DNA of 64,000 nucleotides, taken from contig NZ_CP053921.1 of NCBI RefSeq assembly GCF_013260645.1, forward strand, positions 1,240,001 through 1,304,000, in the 5' to 3' direction. The position numbers were made by a program, and so were the translations under genes. This document shows positions 1 to 7,343 of this stretch, piece after piece (position 1 is the stretch's first letter; each line of letters starts with the position of its first letter). Source of the DNA: Erythrobacter mangrovi (GTDB lineage Bacteria > Pseudomonadota > Alphaproteobacteria > Sphingomonadales > Sphingomonadaceae). The notes under the pieces are model-generated. The model had not been told where the DNA came from. It did not search any database and worked only from the letters and a program-made list of their open reading frames with translations.

Positions 1-488
1 TGGGTGCCAATGGCGCAGCCTCCGGCTTCCTTGGCGTGATCCTCGGGGGACGGCTGTCGGACGCCCTTCGCCAGCGCCATCCGTCGGGGCGGATCCTTAT
101 GATCATGTTCGGCATCCTTGCGCCGATCATTCCGATCTGGGTGGGTTTCACCACCGAGGATGCCACGGTGTTTTACGTGATGAATTTCCTGGCTGGCCTG
201 TTTGCCGCCACTGCCTTGGGCGCGGCAGCTGCGACTACGCAGGACCTGGTGCTTCCGCGCATGCGGGGTACGGCCACGGCCTCGTTCTTCCTCGCCACGA
301 CATTGGTCGGGCTGGCGGTCGGCCCCTATATGGTCGGCCAGATTTCCGAACTGACTGGCAGTATGCGGATCGGGGTTTTATCGCTGATCGCGGTCGCACC
401 GATATCGTTGGGCTTGCTCATCTGGGCCTACCGCGCCCTTCCGGAAGCCGAAGCCACGATCGAGGAGCGCGCCCGGGCCGCAGGTTGA
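1..488 (+). CDS. MFS transporter, C-terminal part (5' end outside window)
   Basis: The reading frame is open from base 3 to the stop at 488, so this is the last ~160 residues of a gene that starts upstream of the window. It opens with a motif-A-like cytoplasmic loop (GGRLSDALRQR), typical of the central loop of major facilitator superfamily carriers, and then has about four hydrophobic helices, including a glycine-rich one (GLAVGPYMVG) like helix 11 of many drug:H+ antiporters. It would be an inner-membrane carrier; the substrate cannot be told from this fragment. The internal ATG/GTG codons near base 36 are not taken as the start because the homology clearly continues upstream. The gene is convergent with sodC, 10 bp away. 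Confidence 0.85.
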   Translation, partial: GANGAASGFLGVILGGRLSDALRQRHPSGRILMIMFGILAPIIPIWVGFTTEDATVFYVMNFLAGLFAATALGAAAATTQDLVLPRMRGTATASFFLATTLVGLAVGPYMVGQISELTGSMRIGVLSLIAVAPISLGLLIWAYRALPEAEATIEERARAAG

Positions 489-498
489 CCGGTATCGG

Positions 499-1029
499 TC
501 AGCTCGACGGGTTCAGGACACCGCAAGCGATCCTGGCGCCTGCGTTCCCTGAGGGATCGCTGCGGTAGTCGTCGGGCCCCGCGTGGATCACGACGGCGGT
601 ACCGTCGGCGTCGAAGATCCTTGGCAGGAGTGTGCTGGCGTCTCCGGTGAGGTCGGCAACCAGCGAACCGGTCCGGTTACTGGCGACTACCAGGTTGGGC
701 AGGTCGCCGAGGTGTTTGCCGCCTTCGGCTAGCGATCCGTGATGCCTTCCGTCAGGATTGAGATGTCCCCCGGCGCTGCCGAAATCGGGTGCCGTGCAGC
801 TGCCCGTCGTGTGCAGGTGGAAGCCGTGCTCTCCGGCAGGTATGCCGACCACCGCGACAACCAGTGATAAGGTGGACCCGGTCTGGACCAGATGGACATT
901 GCCCGTCGGCAGCCCGTCGGAAGTTCGCAACGCCGCTTCGCCGACGCGCGTGTCAGGCAGGGCGTCGACAGTGGTGCAGGCGCCTGCGAGCAAGGCAATG
1001 AACGGGACAAGGGCAAGCTGGGCACGCAT
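499..1029 (-). CDS. sodC: Cu/Zn superoxide dismutase, lipoprotein
   Basis: Periplasmic copper/zinc superoxide dismutase that disproportionates superoxide. The 176-residue product begins with a lipoprotein signal ending in LLAGAC, so the mature protein would be anchored through Cys18. Metal ligands are visible in the family order: HLH (H71, H73), GGHLNP (H89), RHHG (H97), KHLGD (H106, D109) and the C-terminal VVIHAGPDDY (H149). Cys78 and Cys169 are placed to make the conserved disulfide. The start at 1029 is the only ATG giving a complete signal peptide. It lies just downstream of the ompA terminator on the same strand, so it probably has its own promoter. Confidence 0.95.
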   Translation of the reverse strand: MRAQLALVPFIALLAGACTTVDALPDTRVGEAALRTSDGLPTGNVHLVQTGSTLSLVVAVVGIPAGEHGFHLHTTGSCTAPDFGSAGGHLNPDGRHHGSLAEGGKHLGDLPNLVVASNRTGSLVADLTGDASTLLPRIFDADGTAVVIHAGPDDYRSDPSGNAGARIACGVLNPSS

Positions 1030-1067
1030 GGCGGGTCTCCACGATTATGTCGGTTTCGTTCAACCAA

Positions 1068-1097
1068 TGAAAAAGGGGCCGGATCGCTCCGGCCCCT
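1068..1097 (-). terminator. Rho-independent terminator of the ompA-like gene
   Basis: A perfect 9-bp GC-rich stem (GGGGCCGGA at 1075-1083 with its complement at 1088-1096) and a four-base loop; on the minus strand the hairpin is followed by a run of five T. It sits 28 bp past the ompA-family stop codon and before sodC. Confidence 0.9.
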
Positions 1098-1124
1098 CGT
1101 CCTGTATCGCGAAATTCGCGAAAC

Positions 1125-2210
1125 TTACATGCCCGAACCCGGACCGTAGGTGAGTTCCACACGACGGTTCTGGAGTTCACGCACGCCGTCCGCGGTCGGG
1201 ACGCGCGGCTGCGATTCACCGAACGCTTCGCTGGTAATCCGGCCGTCCGGAATACCGCGCGAGGTGAGGTAACCGCGAACCGAGGCGTTACGACGCTCGG
1301 CGAGGCCCATGTTGTACGTCGGCGTACCCGAACGGTCGGTGTGACCGGCGAGCATGACCGAAGCGGTGCCGCAATTGGCATAGGCCGAAACCGCGTTGTC
1401 CAGAATGGTCGCAGCTTCCGGGGTGATCGCCGATTCGTCCCAGTTGAAGAAGACGATGTACGGACCCGTCTGGCACACCGGCGCCGGCGGCGGCGGAGGC
1501 GGCGGAGGCGGCGGGGGTGGCGGCGGCGGAGGCGGCGGAGGCGGCGGAGGTGGCGGCGGTGCCGGCGGCTCGCCGAAGTTGTAGGTCAGCGTCGCCAGCA
1601 GCGAGTGCGAGCGGTAGCCGACCTTCGCGTCCGTGCCGTCAGCCGCAACCAGGTTGTTGCTGAACTGGTTGTAGAAGCGATACTTCAGACCGATGTCGAT
1701 CTTGTCGCTGATCGGCTTACGGACGCCGGCAAGAATCTGCCATGCGAAGCCAGAGTCGCTGTCGTCTACGTCGAGACCCGCGATCGGGGTGAGTACGGCA
1801 ACCTTGACGCGGCCGACGCCGACACCACCGCCGACAAAGCCCTGCAGGCCGTCATCGGGACCAAAGTCAACCAGGCCGTTGAGCATGAAGCTGAGAGCTT
1901 CTGCGCCACCGCCGACTTCGGCATCGTTGAGCGAGTTGACGTCGTCGGTGTAGCTGGCTTCCTCAGCGCGACGATGGCTGACTTCCGCTTCCATGCGGAA
2001 CGGGCCGAAATCATAGCCGACGATACCACCGATATCGTAACCAGTGTCCGTATTGAGCGTGCCAACTTCGTTGGAGCCCCGGAGGTTGTCGATATCCTCG
2101 ACCAGCATGACACCGGCATCGACTTCGACATACCAGCTGTCGTCACGTGCCAGGGCAGGCGAAGCAAGGGCCGTTGAGGCCATCGCCATTCCTATGACGA
2201 ATTTCCGCAT
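1125..2210 (-). CDS. OmpA-family outer membrane protein with polyproline linker
   Basis: 361-residue outer-membrane protein. Residues 1-21 are a Sec signal peptide ending in SPALA. Residues ~22-213 look like an eight-stranded OmpA-type beta-barrel with alternating hydrophobic strands. A linker of 25 uninterrupted prolines (residues 218-242) follows, then an OmpA-like peptidoglycan-binding domain from about 246 to the end, with the typical GHTDRSG and GLAERRNASVRGYL helix (the Asp and Arg that hold diaminopimelate). The protein would tie the outer membrane to the cell wall. A candidate promoter and an AGGGGAAAC ribosome site precede the ATG and a strong terminator follows, so it is a single-gene unit. 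The linker is unusually long and pure, and will probably need EF-P for translation. Confidence 0.93.
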   Translation of the reverse strand: MRKFVIGMAMASTALASPALARDDSWYVEVDAGVMLVEDIDNLRGSNEVGTLNTDTGYDIGGIVGYDFGPFRMEAEVSHRRAEEASYTDDVNSLNDAEVGGGAEALSFMLNGLVDFGPDDGLQGFVGGGVGVGRVKVAVLTPIAGLDVDDSDSGFAWQILAGVRKPISDKIDIGLKYRFYNQFSNNLVAADGTDAKVGYRSHSLLATLTYNFGEPPAPPPPPPPPPPPPPPPPPPPPPPPPPAPVCQTGPYIVFFNWDESAITPEAATILDNAVSAYANCGTASVMLAGHTDRSGTPTYNMGLAERRNASVRGYLTSRGIPDGRITSEAFGESQPRVPTADGVRELQNRRVELTYGPGSGM

Positions 2211-2253
2211 TATTGTTTCCCCTTTTTGCGAATAGGATTCACCGAGTGAAAGT

Positions 2254-2282
2254 TATCTAACTTTTCGCCCCGTAGGTGGCAA
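2254..2282 (-). promoter_or_regulatory. Candidate sigma-70 promoter of the ompA-like gene
   Basis: On the minus strand TTGCCA (2282-2277) and TAGATA (2259-2254) are separated by exactly 17 bp, about 43 bp upstream of the ompA-family ATG. Assigned by eye from spacing and similarity to TTGACA/TATAAT. Confidence 0.5.
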
Positions 2283-2401
2283 GCAGACAATGTTTGCCTA
2301 CTGTTGCATTTTTGCCTCTTTCGCGATCCGATTTATTAAGTTCTGTGAAGGGGATACCCTTCATGGCCGTTCAAACGTCGCCCGCCGAGTTCGGTTCCCG
2401 C

Positions 2402-2806
2402 CTAGGCGCCGGGGATAATCCGATGTGCCCGCAAGATTGCCAGGATTGTGGCAATGATGTCCCGTGCCTCGACATCCACGACGCTACCGCCCGATGGATC
2501 AGTCGGAATGGGGGCTGCATCCCAGCTGTCTGAAAATGTTCGGTAGCGGTCCTGCGCCTGGTCGAATGCACGCAAGCCACGGAATGGTGGGGCGAATGTC
2601 CATTGATCTCCGTCCCACCACGCGAGGCAATCGTCCCGCCCTGACCACTCACCAACCGCGCCGGCCGCGACGATCCAGCAGTCCCCGGCGGAAGGTGCTG
2701 CCGGGGGCGACGCGCTCGTCCCGACCACCGACGGATGAAGCAGGGCATCTACCCGGGCAAAGGCTTCGTTGACGAAGATCTCTTTCTGCGCCTGACCGGC
2801 AGGCAT
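2402..2806 (-). pseudogene. DUF2793 protein, 5'-truncated remnant from the end of a GTA cluster
   Basis: The 134-residue frame begins MPAGQAQKEIFVNEAFARVD, which is the conserved start region of DUF2793 proteins but without the ten to twenty residues that normally precede the GQAQKE motif. The remainder, with WWDGDQWTF and a C-terminus RAHRIIPGA, reads as a complete 3' end. In sphingomonads this family is usually encoded at the downstream end of the RcGTA-like gene transfer agent cluster. Here its beginning is fused directly to codon ~151 of a large terminase gene, and the only ATG available comes from terminase sequence read in another frame. It could still be translated from that ATG, but is more likely a deletion relic. 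Confidence 0.8.
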
Positions 2807-3260
2807 GGCTGTGCTGCGGGCCGCGCAGGCTCTCCGGCTCGGCAGCCGAATAGAGCGTCGCCTGCGCGCCGTTGGGCCATGTCAGCCGCCGCAGCGACGG
2901 CTCGAAGTCGGGTGCGGCCTCGGGAGGGCAGCAGGCCAATATGCCGCTCTCGCCCTCGACCATGACGGCGCGGCCTTCGCCGAGATTGGCTGCGACCAGC
3001 GCAATGCGCGCGTCGGGCAGATTGTCCGCCGTGAAGCGGACCCATTCCGCCCCCGCGCGGGTCTTGCCGAAGCCGCGACCCGCCATGACGAGCCAGATGT
3101 ACCAGGCATTGTCGGATGGCAGCTGGCCCTCGTGCGCGTAATTGCGGAAGTCGACCACGAAGGCGTCTCGCTCTTCCTGCGTGAGACCGTGGACGAAGGC
3201 CTCGCGCTCCGCCGGGGTGAGGCGCGCCCAGACGCCGGGCCGCGACAGGGGTCGGCTCAT
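2649..3260 (-). pseudogene. Large terminase (TerL, GTA gp2-like), truncated after the Walker A region
   Basis: The gene starts at the ATG at 3260, overlapping the small terminase stop (ATGA). Residues 1-~152 match the N-terminus of RcGTA-type DNA-packaging ATPases: AEREAFVHGL, then the Walker A motif VMAGRGFGKTRAG, and WPNGAQATLYSAAEPESLRG, reaching GPQHSHA. In intact homologues the next residues are a Trp and the acidic Walker B region. Here the frame passes at about 2800-2805 into DUF2793 DNA read in a wrong frame and stops at 2649. Walker B, the rest of the ATPase and the whole nuclease domain are missing, so it cannot package DNA. Confidence 0.88.
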
Positions 3261-3874
3261 GCCGGAGAGATATCCCGGCCCGCGACCTTCTGGCGCAGTT
3301 CCTCGACCTTGCGTTCGATCGTTTCGCGGACTTGCGCGGCACTGACATTGGCCCGCTGCGCGCGCTCTTTCGCGACGGTTTCCTTGTGTGCGGCCAGCAG
3401 GCGCAGGGCCACCGCCACGTCCATCTTCCGTGCCGGGGCGGGATCGCGGAGAAAGCCGAGCACCTCCATTTCGAGGTTGGCATAGCCTTCGAACAGGGCG
3501 ACGCGCCATTGGGCGGCGAAGTCCCGATTGGCGCGGCGGCTGCGATAGACGTCGCTCGTGGGGACGCCCGCCTTCGCGGCGGATGCAGTCACGTTGGAGG
3601 TTTCGGCCAGCTCTTCGAGGAAGACCTTCTTCCATTGCTCGTCCTTGCGCTGCGCCGCGCTCTGGTTCCCCGCCTTGCGCCCGCTCAAGGCGAAGATTTC
3701 GAGGGCTTCGTCCCATGCGCGGCTGAAGGCGCCGCATTTCTTCTTGCGGGTGTAAGGTCCGCTGGTGGTGATGCCCGTCGCCTCGGCGGCGGCGGTCACC
3801 TTGCCCAACTGCTTGAGCCCTTCGATGAAGGCGTTTTCCCACCAGGGGCGGTCGCTCGCTGCTTCGTCTGTCAT
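3257..3874 (-). CDS. Small terminase-like protein (GTA gp1-like)
   Basis: 205 residues, apparently intact. It contains two similar helix-turn-helix-like units, about residues 10-55 and 75-125: W, then F and L, then VTAAAEATG / VTASAAKAG, then TS, Y, and W with AL. That is the pattern of DNA-binding small terminase subunits, which recognise DNA and load the large subunit. The C-terminal ~60 residues are charged and helical. Its stop overlaps the start of the truncated large terminase, the usual order in sphingomonad gene transfer agent clusters. Because the large subunit is broken here, the protein has no local partner. A GGGAGGC ribosome site lies just upstream of the ATG. Confidence 0.75.
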   Translation of the reverse strand: MTDEAASDRPWWENAFIEGLKQLGKVTAAAEATGITTSGPYTRKKKCGAFSRAWDEALEIFALSGRKAGNQSAAQRKDEQWKKVFLEELAETSNVTASAAKAGVPTSDVYRSRRANRDFAAQWRVALFEGYANLEMEVLGFLRDPAPARKMDVAVALRLLAAHKETVAKERAQRANVSAAQVRETIERKVEELRQKVAGRDISPA

Positions 3875-3918
3875 TGAGTGCCTCCCGGAACTTGGCGAAA
3901 TTGCCGACGGCGGAGACG

Positions 3919-3948
3919 AAAAGGGGCGGTCCCGCTGCCGGGCCGCCC
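3919..3948 (-). terminator. Terminator-like hairpin in the small-terminase leader
   Basis: GGGCGG and CCGCCC arms (3943-3948 and 3924-3929) enclose a further CCC/GGG pairing with a GGCAGC loop. On the minus strand four T residues follow. It lies between the candidate promoter at 3979-4007 and the small terminase ATG at 3874, so it could end transcription before the gene or act as an attenuator. Confidence 0.5.
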
Positions 3949-3978
3949 GTTCGAATCACACTATCGCGATGTTCCGTA

Positions 3979-4007
3979 TTGCTAACCAAACAGCGTCACG
4001 ATGTCAA
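3979..4007 (-). promoter_or_regulatory. Candidate promoter for the GTA remnant
   Basis: A perfect TTGACA on the minus strand (4007-4002), 17 bp, then TAGCAA (3984-3979). It is the best match to a sigma-70 promoter in the gap between the terminase gene and the divergent yqaA-type gene. The -10 match is weak. Confidence 0.4.
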
Positions 4008-4107
4008 TCAAAAAGTACCAAATAGGTTATTACCGCGGCGATTGCCAACCGTCCGGTGCTCGCCTAATCGTCGCTCTCACTCCGGGCTCTCAGGAACGCT
4101 CCCTGCC

Positions 4108-4767
4108 ATGATCATGAAACCGCTCCGCGGCCTCTACGACTGGACCATGGACAAGGCCGCCCACCCCCATGCGGTGTGGTGGCTCGCCTTCTTCAGCTTC
4201 ATCGAATCCTCCTTCTTCCCGATCCCGCCGCATCCGCTGCTCGGCCTGATGTGCCTTGCCGAACCGAAGAAGGCGCTGCGCTATGCGCTGGTCTGCACCA
4301 TCGCCTCGGTGCTGGGCGGGATGCTCGGCTATGCGATCGGCTATTTCGTGTTCGAGGCGGTCGGGACCTGGCTGATCGGTTCGATCGGGATGACCGAGAT
4401 GCTGCCGGTGGCGCAATGCATGGTCGATCGCGACGGGGCCTGGGTGGTGTTCGTCGCCGCCTTCACGCCGCTGCCCTTCAAGCTGGCGACGATCGTGTCC
4501 GGATTCCTCGGCATGTCCTTCTTGCCGTTCCTGATCGCCAGCATCGCCGGGCGGGCCTCGATCTTCATGATCGTGGGCGTGCTGTTCCGGATCTTCGGAG
4601 CGCCGATCAAGCGCTTTATCGACGAGTACCTCGGCTGGGTGACGCTCGCCTTCGTGGGCCTGGTCGGCGCAGGCTTCCTCGCACTCACCCAGTTTGGCGA
4701 TGGCGACGAGGATGGCCGGGATGCCGCGGATAGCTGCGCGGTGCCATCGGCCTCCGCAGCCGCCTGA
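4108..4767 (+). CDS. YqaA-family (VTT/SNARE-associated) inner membrane protein
   Basis: 219 residues with about five membrane segments and the pattern of the YqaA/DedA-like VTT family: an amphipathic entry FIESSFFPIPPHPLLG in the first third, and a re-entrant FTPLPFKLATIVSG in the middle. Proteins of this type are thought to act in membrane lipid handling; a precise role is not known for this clade. The ATG at 4108 is chosen because the frame upstream of it overlaps the leader region of the terminase gene and does not look like protein. The acidic, alanine-rich tail (~20 residues) is variable in the family. It is convergent with the Crp/Fnr gene, 3 bp away. Confidence 0.85.
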   Translation: MIMKPLRGLYDWTMDKAAHPHAVWWLAFFSFIESSFFPIPPHPLLGLMCLAEPKKALRYALVCTIASVLGGMLGYAIGYFVFEAVGTWLIGSIGMTEMLPVAQCMVDRDGAWVVFVAAFTPLPFKLATIVSGFLGMSFLPFLIASIAGRASIFMIVGVLFRIFGAPIKRFIDEYLGWVTLAFVGLVGAGFLALTQFGDGDEDGRDAADSCAVPSASAAA

Positions 4768-4770
4768 CGC

Positions 4771-5457
4771 TCAGTCGAGCGAGGCCAGTGCCAGCTGGTC
4801 GCGGTCGGGGATGCGGATCTCGCGATAGCCGCGTTCGATCAGCCGCCGCTTCTGCAGTTCACCCAGGGCGGCATTGGCGGTGGCGCGGGTGATCCCGAGC
4901 AGGTCGGCCAGCTCCTGCTGGGTCACCGCCACGCTGGCCGGCCCGGGCATGCCGCCTGCCATGGTCGCCAGCAGCCCGGCCATGCGCGCCGAATTGGTGC
5001 CGCGGCGCAGTCCCGCCAGCAGGGCCAGCGTTTCCTGCAGTTGCTCGGACAGCGCCGCCAGCAGCGCCCGGGTCGAAGCGGGGTAATTGCCCAGCGCCTC
5101 GAGAAAGGTGCGCGCGCCGATCAGCCGCAGCCGGCTCGGCCCGCGCGAGACTGCATCGACGATGCGCGGCCTGCCCGAGAAGACCGCGAGCTCGCCATAG
5201 GAGTCGCCCGCGCCGAGTAGCGCGACCGCGCGGAAATCGCCATCGGCCAGGAACTGCCCGACCATCACCGCGCCTTCCTCGATCAGCCAGAACCCGTCGG
5301 CGGTGTCGCCGCGCTGCTGAATCAGCTGGCCGTCCTCGAAATGGCGCACCGCGGCGTTGCGGATCAGATGCACCTGCAGCGCAGGGTCGAGCGCCTCGAA
5401 CAGCATCGGGGTCGCCAGCGAACGCCGAGTCGCACCAGAATGTAAAGAGTTGGACAT
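4771..5457 (-). CDS. Crp/Fnr-family transcriptional regulator
   Basis: 228 residues: a cyclic-nucleotide-binding-like beta-roll (about residues 20-140, with GDSYGELAVFSGRPR in the place of the phosphate-binding cassette) and a C-terminal winged helix whose recognition part reads VTQQELADLLGITRATANAALGEL. No N-terminal cysteine cluster is present, so it is not an FNR-type oxygen sensor. The PBC lacks the full cAMP signature, so the ligand is open. The start has a strong GGGAGGAAAGA ribosome site. It is divergent from the hydroxylase gene at 5516 with only 58 bp between them, which makes that gene a likely target. Confidence 0.9.
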   Translation of the reverse strand: MSNSLHSGATRRSLATPMLFEALDPALQVHLIRNAAVRHFEDGQLIQQRGDTADGFWLIEEGAVMVGQFLADGDFRAVALLGAGDSYGELAVFSGRPRIVDAVSRGPSRLRLIGARTFLEALGNYPASTRALLAALSEQLQETLALLAGLRRGTNSARMAGLLATMAGGMPGPASVAVTQQELADLLGITRATANAALGELQKRRLIERGYREIRIPDRDQLALASLD

Positions 5458-5515
5458 TCTTTCCTCCCGGTAAACGCTACACCGCGAATCGACAAGATTT
5501 CACGGGAGGGAATGA

Positions 5516-6361
5516 ATGTCCGCTTCGACCATTGCCATCGTCGCCATCTACCTCGGTTTCGCCCTGCTGGAGCTGTGGCATTCCAACCTGTTCCGCAAGG
5601 AAGAGCAGACCCGTGACGACGGGATCGTCGAGGCGGTCAGCATGACCCTGCTATTGGCGGTGACCCAGCCCACCGTACTGCTCGCGTCGGGCGCGCTCGC
5701 CAACTGGATCGCGCCGCAATATGCCGGCGCGCTGGCAGGCCTCAACATTCTCGCCGCGCTCGGCCTGTTCCTGATCCTCGACGACATGATGCAATATTGG
5801 TGGCACCGCGCGAGCCATTCGACCCCTTGGCTCTACAACCTCCACCGGGCGCATCACAACGCGAAGTACATGAGCGTGCGCCTCGTCTACCGGAACAACA
5901 TCATCTATTATGCCCTGATGCCGAGCCTGTGGTTCGCCGGCGTGCTGATCTGGCTGGGCCTCGGCTGGGTCTATGCCGGATACATCGTGGTCAAGCTGCT
6001 GGTCATCACCGGCGCGCATTCGGACGTCGCCTGGGACAAGCCGCTCTATGCCATCAAGTGGCTCTCGCCGGTGATGTGGGTGGTGGAACGGACCATTTCG
6101 ACCCCGGCCACGCACCATGCCCACCATGGACGCCATGCCGATGATCCTGCGGTCCACTACAAGGGCAATTACGGCAACCTGCTGTTCTTCTGGGATGTGC
6201 TGTTCGGCACGGCCAAGATCACGCGCACCTTCCCCAAGAGCTATGGGGTGGAGAACCTCGCCCCGGCGACGCTCGGCCAGCAGCTGCTGTGGCCGATCTT
6301 CCCGGAGAACAAGGCACAGCCCGAACCAGCGTCGCAGACGGGCAGCACGCAGACGGCTTGA
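5516..6361 (+). CDS. Sterol desaturase / fatty acid hydroxylase family protein
   Basis: 281-residue integral membrane di-iron enzyme. The histidine clusters of the superfamily are all present: HRASH (97-101), HRAHHN (110-115) and THHAHHGRH near residues 200-210. Several hydrophobic segments lie before and between them. Members hydroxylate or desaturate lipids, carotenoids or sterol-like compounds at the membrane; the substrate here is unknown. The start at 5516 follows GGGAGGG at 5 bp. It is divergent from the Crp/Fnr gene, which probably controls it, and a hairpin follows the stop. Confidence 0.9.
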   Translation: MSASTIAIVAIYLGFALLELWHSNLFRKEEQTRDDGIVEAVSMTLLLAVTQPTVLLASGALANWIAPQYAGALAGLNILAALGLFLILDDMMQYWWHRASHSTPWLYNLHRAHHNAKYMSVRLVYRNNIIYYALMPSLWFAGVLIWLGLGWVYAGYIVVKLLVITGAHSDVAWDKPLYAIKWLSPVMWVVERTISTPATHHAHHGRHADDPAVHYKGNYGNLLFFWDVLFGTAKITRTFPKSYGVENLAPATLGQQLLWPIFPENKAQPEPASQTGSTQTA

Positions 6362-6369
6362 TGGAGGGG

Positions 6370-6402
6370 ACGGGTGGCTGGTCGGAAGAACCGGCCACCC
6401 GC
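6370..6402. terminator. Terminator-like hairpin between convergent genes
   Basis: CGGGTGGC (6371-6378) pairs with GCCACCCG (6394-6401), with an inner GGT/ACC pairing. It lies between the hydroxylase stop (6361) and the stop of the minus-strand dehydrogenase (6415) and could serve both. The T-run is poor. Confidence 0.5.
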
Positions 6403-6414
6403 TTCATCACATAG

Positions 6415-7233
6415 TCACGCGAAGGCGAGCCGCACACCGGTCAGGTTCAGTCCGCCGTGACCAGCTGCCACCATCCGCTCGAAACATTCGAGGGCTGCCC
6501 CCGCTATCGGCGAGGCATCGGGTGTTTCCGCGATCGCGTAGCGCAGATCCTTCGCCACCAGGTCGATGGGGAACATCGCATCGTCCTTCTCGGCTAGCAT
6601 GAGACCGGCAGCGGCACGTGCGGCGGGGGACAGGAGCGGGGTTTCCTCGAGCAGTGCGATGCCTGTCTCAGGTTCGATTCCCCTTGCTTCCAAGCGCGCG
6701 TTGATTTCCGCCAAGGCAACGACCTGGATCGCGAAGAGCGCATTGGCGGCCAACTTCAACGCCGCTCCGGAACCGCGTCCACCGGCATGAAGTTGCTTGC
6801 CGCCCATGGCACCGAGCACTGACCTTACGCTTTCGAGGACGGCTCCATCGCCACCGACCAGATGGATCAGCGCCCCAGCTTCCGCCTGCGGGCGGCTGCC
6901 CAGTACCGGCGCATCCAGCAAAGCTATCCCTCTTGCATCGCAAGCTGCACCAAGGCGCTCGACCTGCGCCACGCTCAATGTCGAGCTTTCGATGGCTACG
7001 GCGTTACCGTCCATGCCGGCTAGCGCCCCGGTCCCGGGGTCGAGCCAGACGGTTTCGGATGCTGCATCCCCATGCACCATGGCAATCACGACCTGCGCCC
7101 CGGCCACGGCATCGCGCGGAGCCAGCTTGGCGCCCGTGCGGTTCCAGCGCACCACATCGAACCCCGCCGCTTCCAACCGATCGGCCATCCGCGATCCCAT
7201 TGCCCCCATTCCAAGTACTGCGACCCTGGTCAT
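6415..7233 (-). CDS. NAD(P)-dependent oxidoreductase, 3-hydroxyisobutyrate dehydrogenase-like
   Basis: 272 residues of the beta-hydroxyacid dehydrogenase family. The Rossmann motif VLGMGAMGSRMADRL is at the N-terminus, followed by WNRTGAKL (the Arg suggests a preference for NADPH). The middle has LLDAPVLGSRPQAEAG in the place of the substrate loop DAPVSGG, and AALKLAANAL carries the catalytic lysine (family GxxxKxxxN). The dehydrogenation substrate cannot be deduced; imine-reductase-like and glyoxylate/succinic semialdehyde reductases also belong to this family. It is divergent from the LysR gene at 7344, which is its likely regulator. Confidence 0.88.
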   Translation of the reverse strand: MTRVAVLGMGAMGSRMADRLEAAGFDVVRWNRTGAKLAPRDAVAGAQVVIAMVHGDAASETVWLDPGTGALAGMDGNAVAIESSTLSVAQVERLGAACDARGIALLDAPVLGSRPQAEAGALIHLVGGDGAVLESVRSVLGAMGGKQLHAGGRGSGAALKLAANALFAIQVVALAEINARLEARGIEPETGIALLEETPLLSPAARAAAGLMLAEKDDAMFPIDLVAKDLRYAIAETPDASPIAGAALECFERMVAAGHGGLNLTGVRLAFA

Positions 7234-7343
7234 CGATAGCTCCTTCGCTTGAACGGCGTCGTGCCGCCCGGAACCAGATGGAGTATTCCAGAGTGTGCTG
7301 GTAGAAGCGTCAGATCGCTAACTTTCATTCGCAAGAGGAATGA

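Noticed and set aside
1341..2177. Long plus-strand frame, Arg/Gly-rich
   Set aside because: Antisense to the OmpA gene; the composition is the mirror of the proline tract.
3941..3960. T-loop-like GTTCGAATC suggesting a tRNA
   Set aside because: The flanks do not pair as a T stem and there is no acceptor or anticodon arm; it is part of the terminase leader hairpin region.
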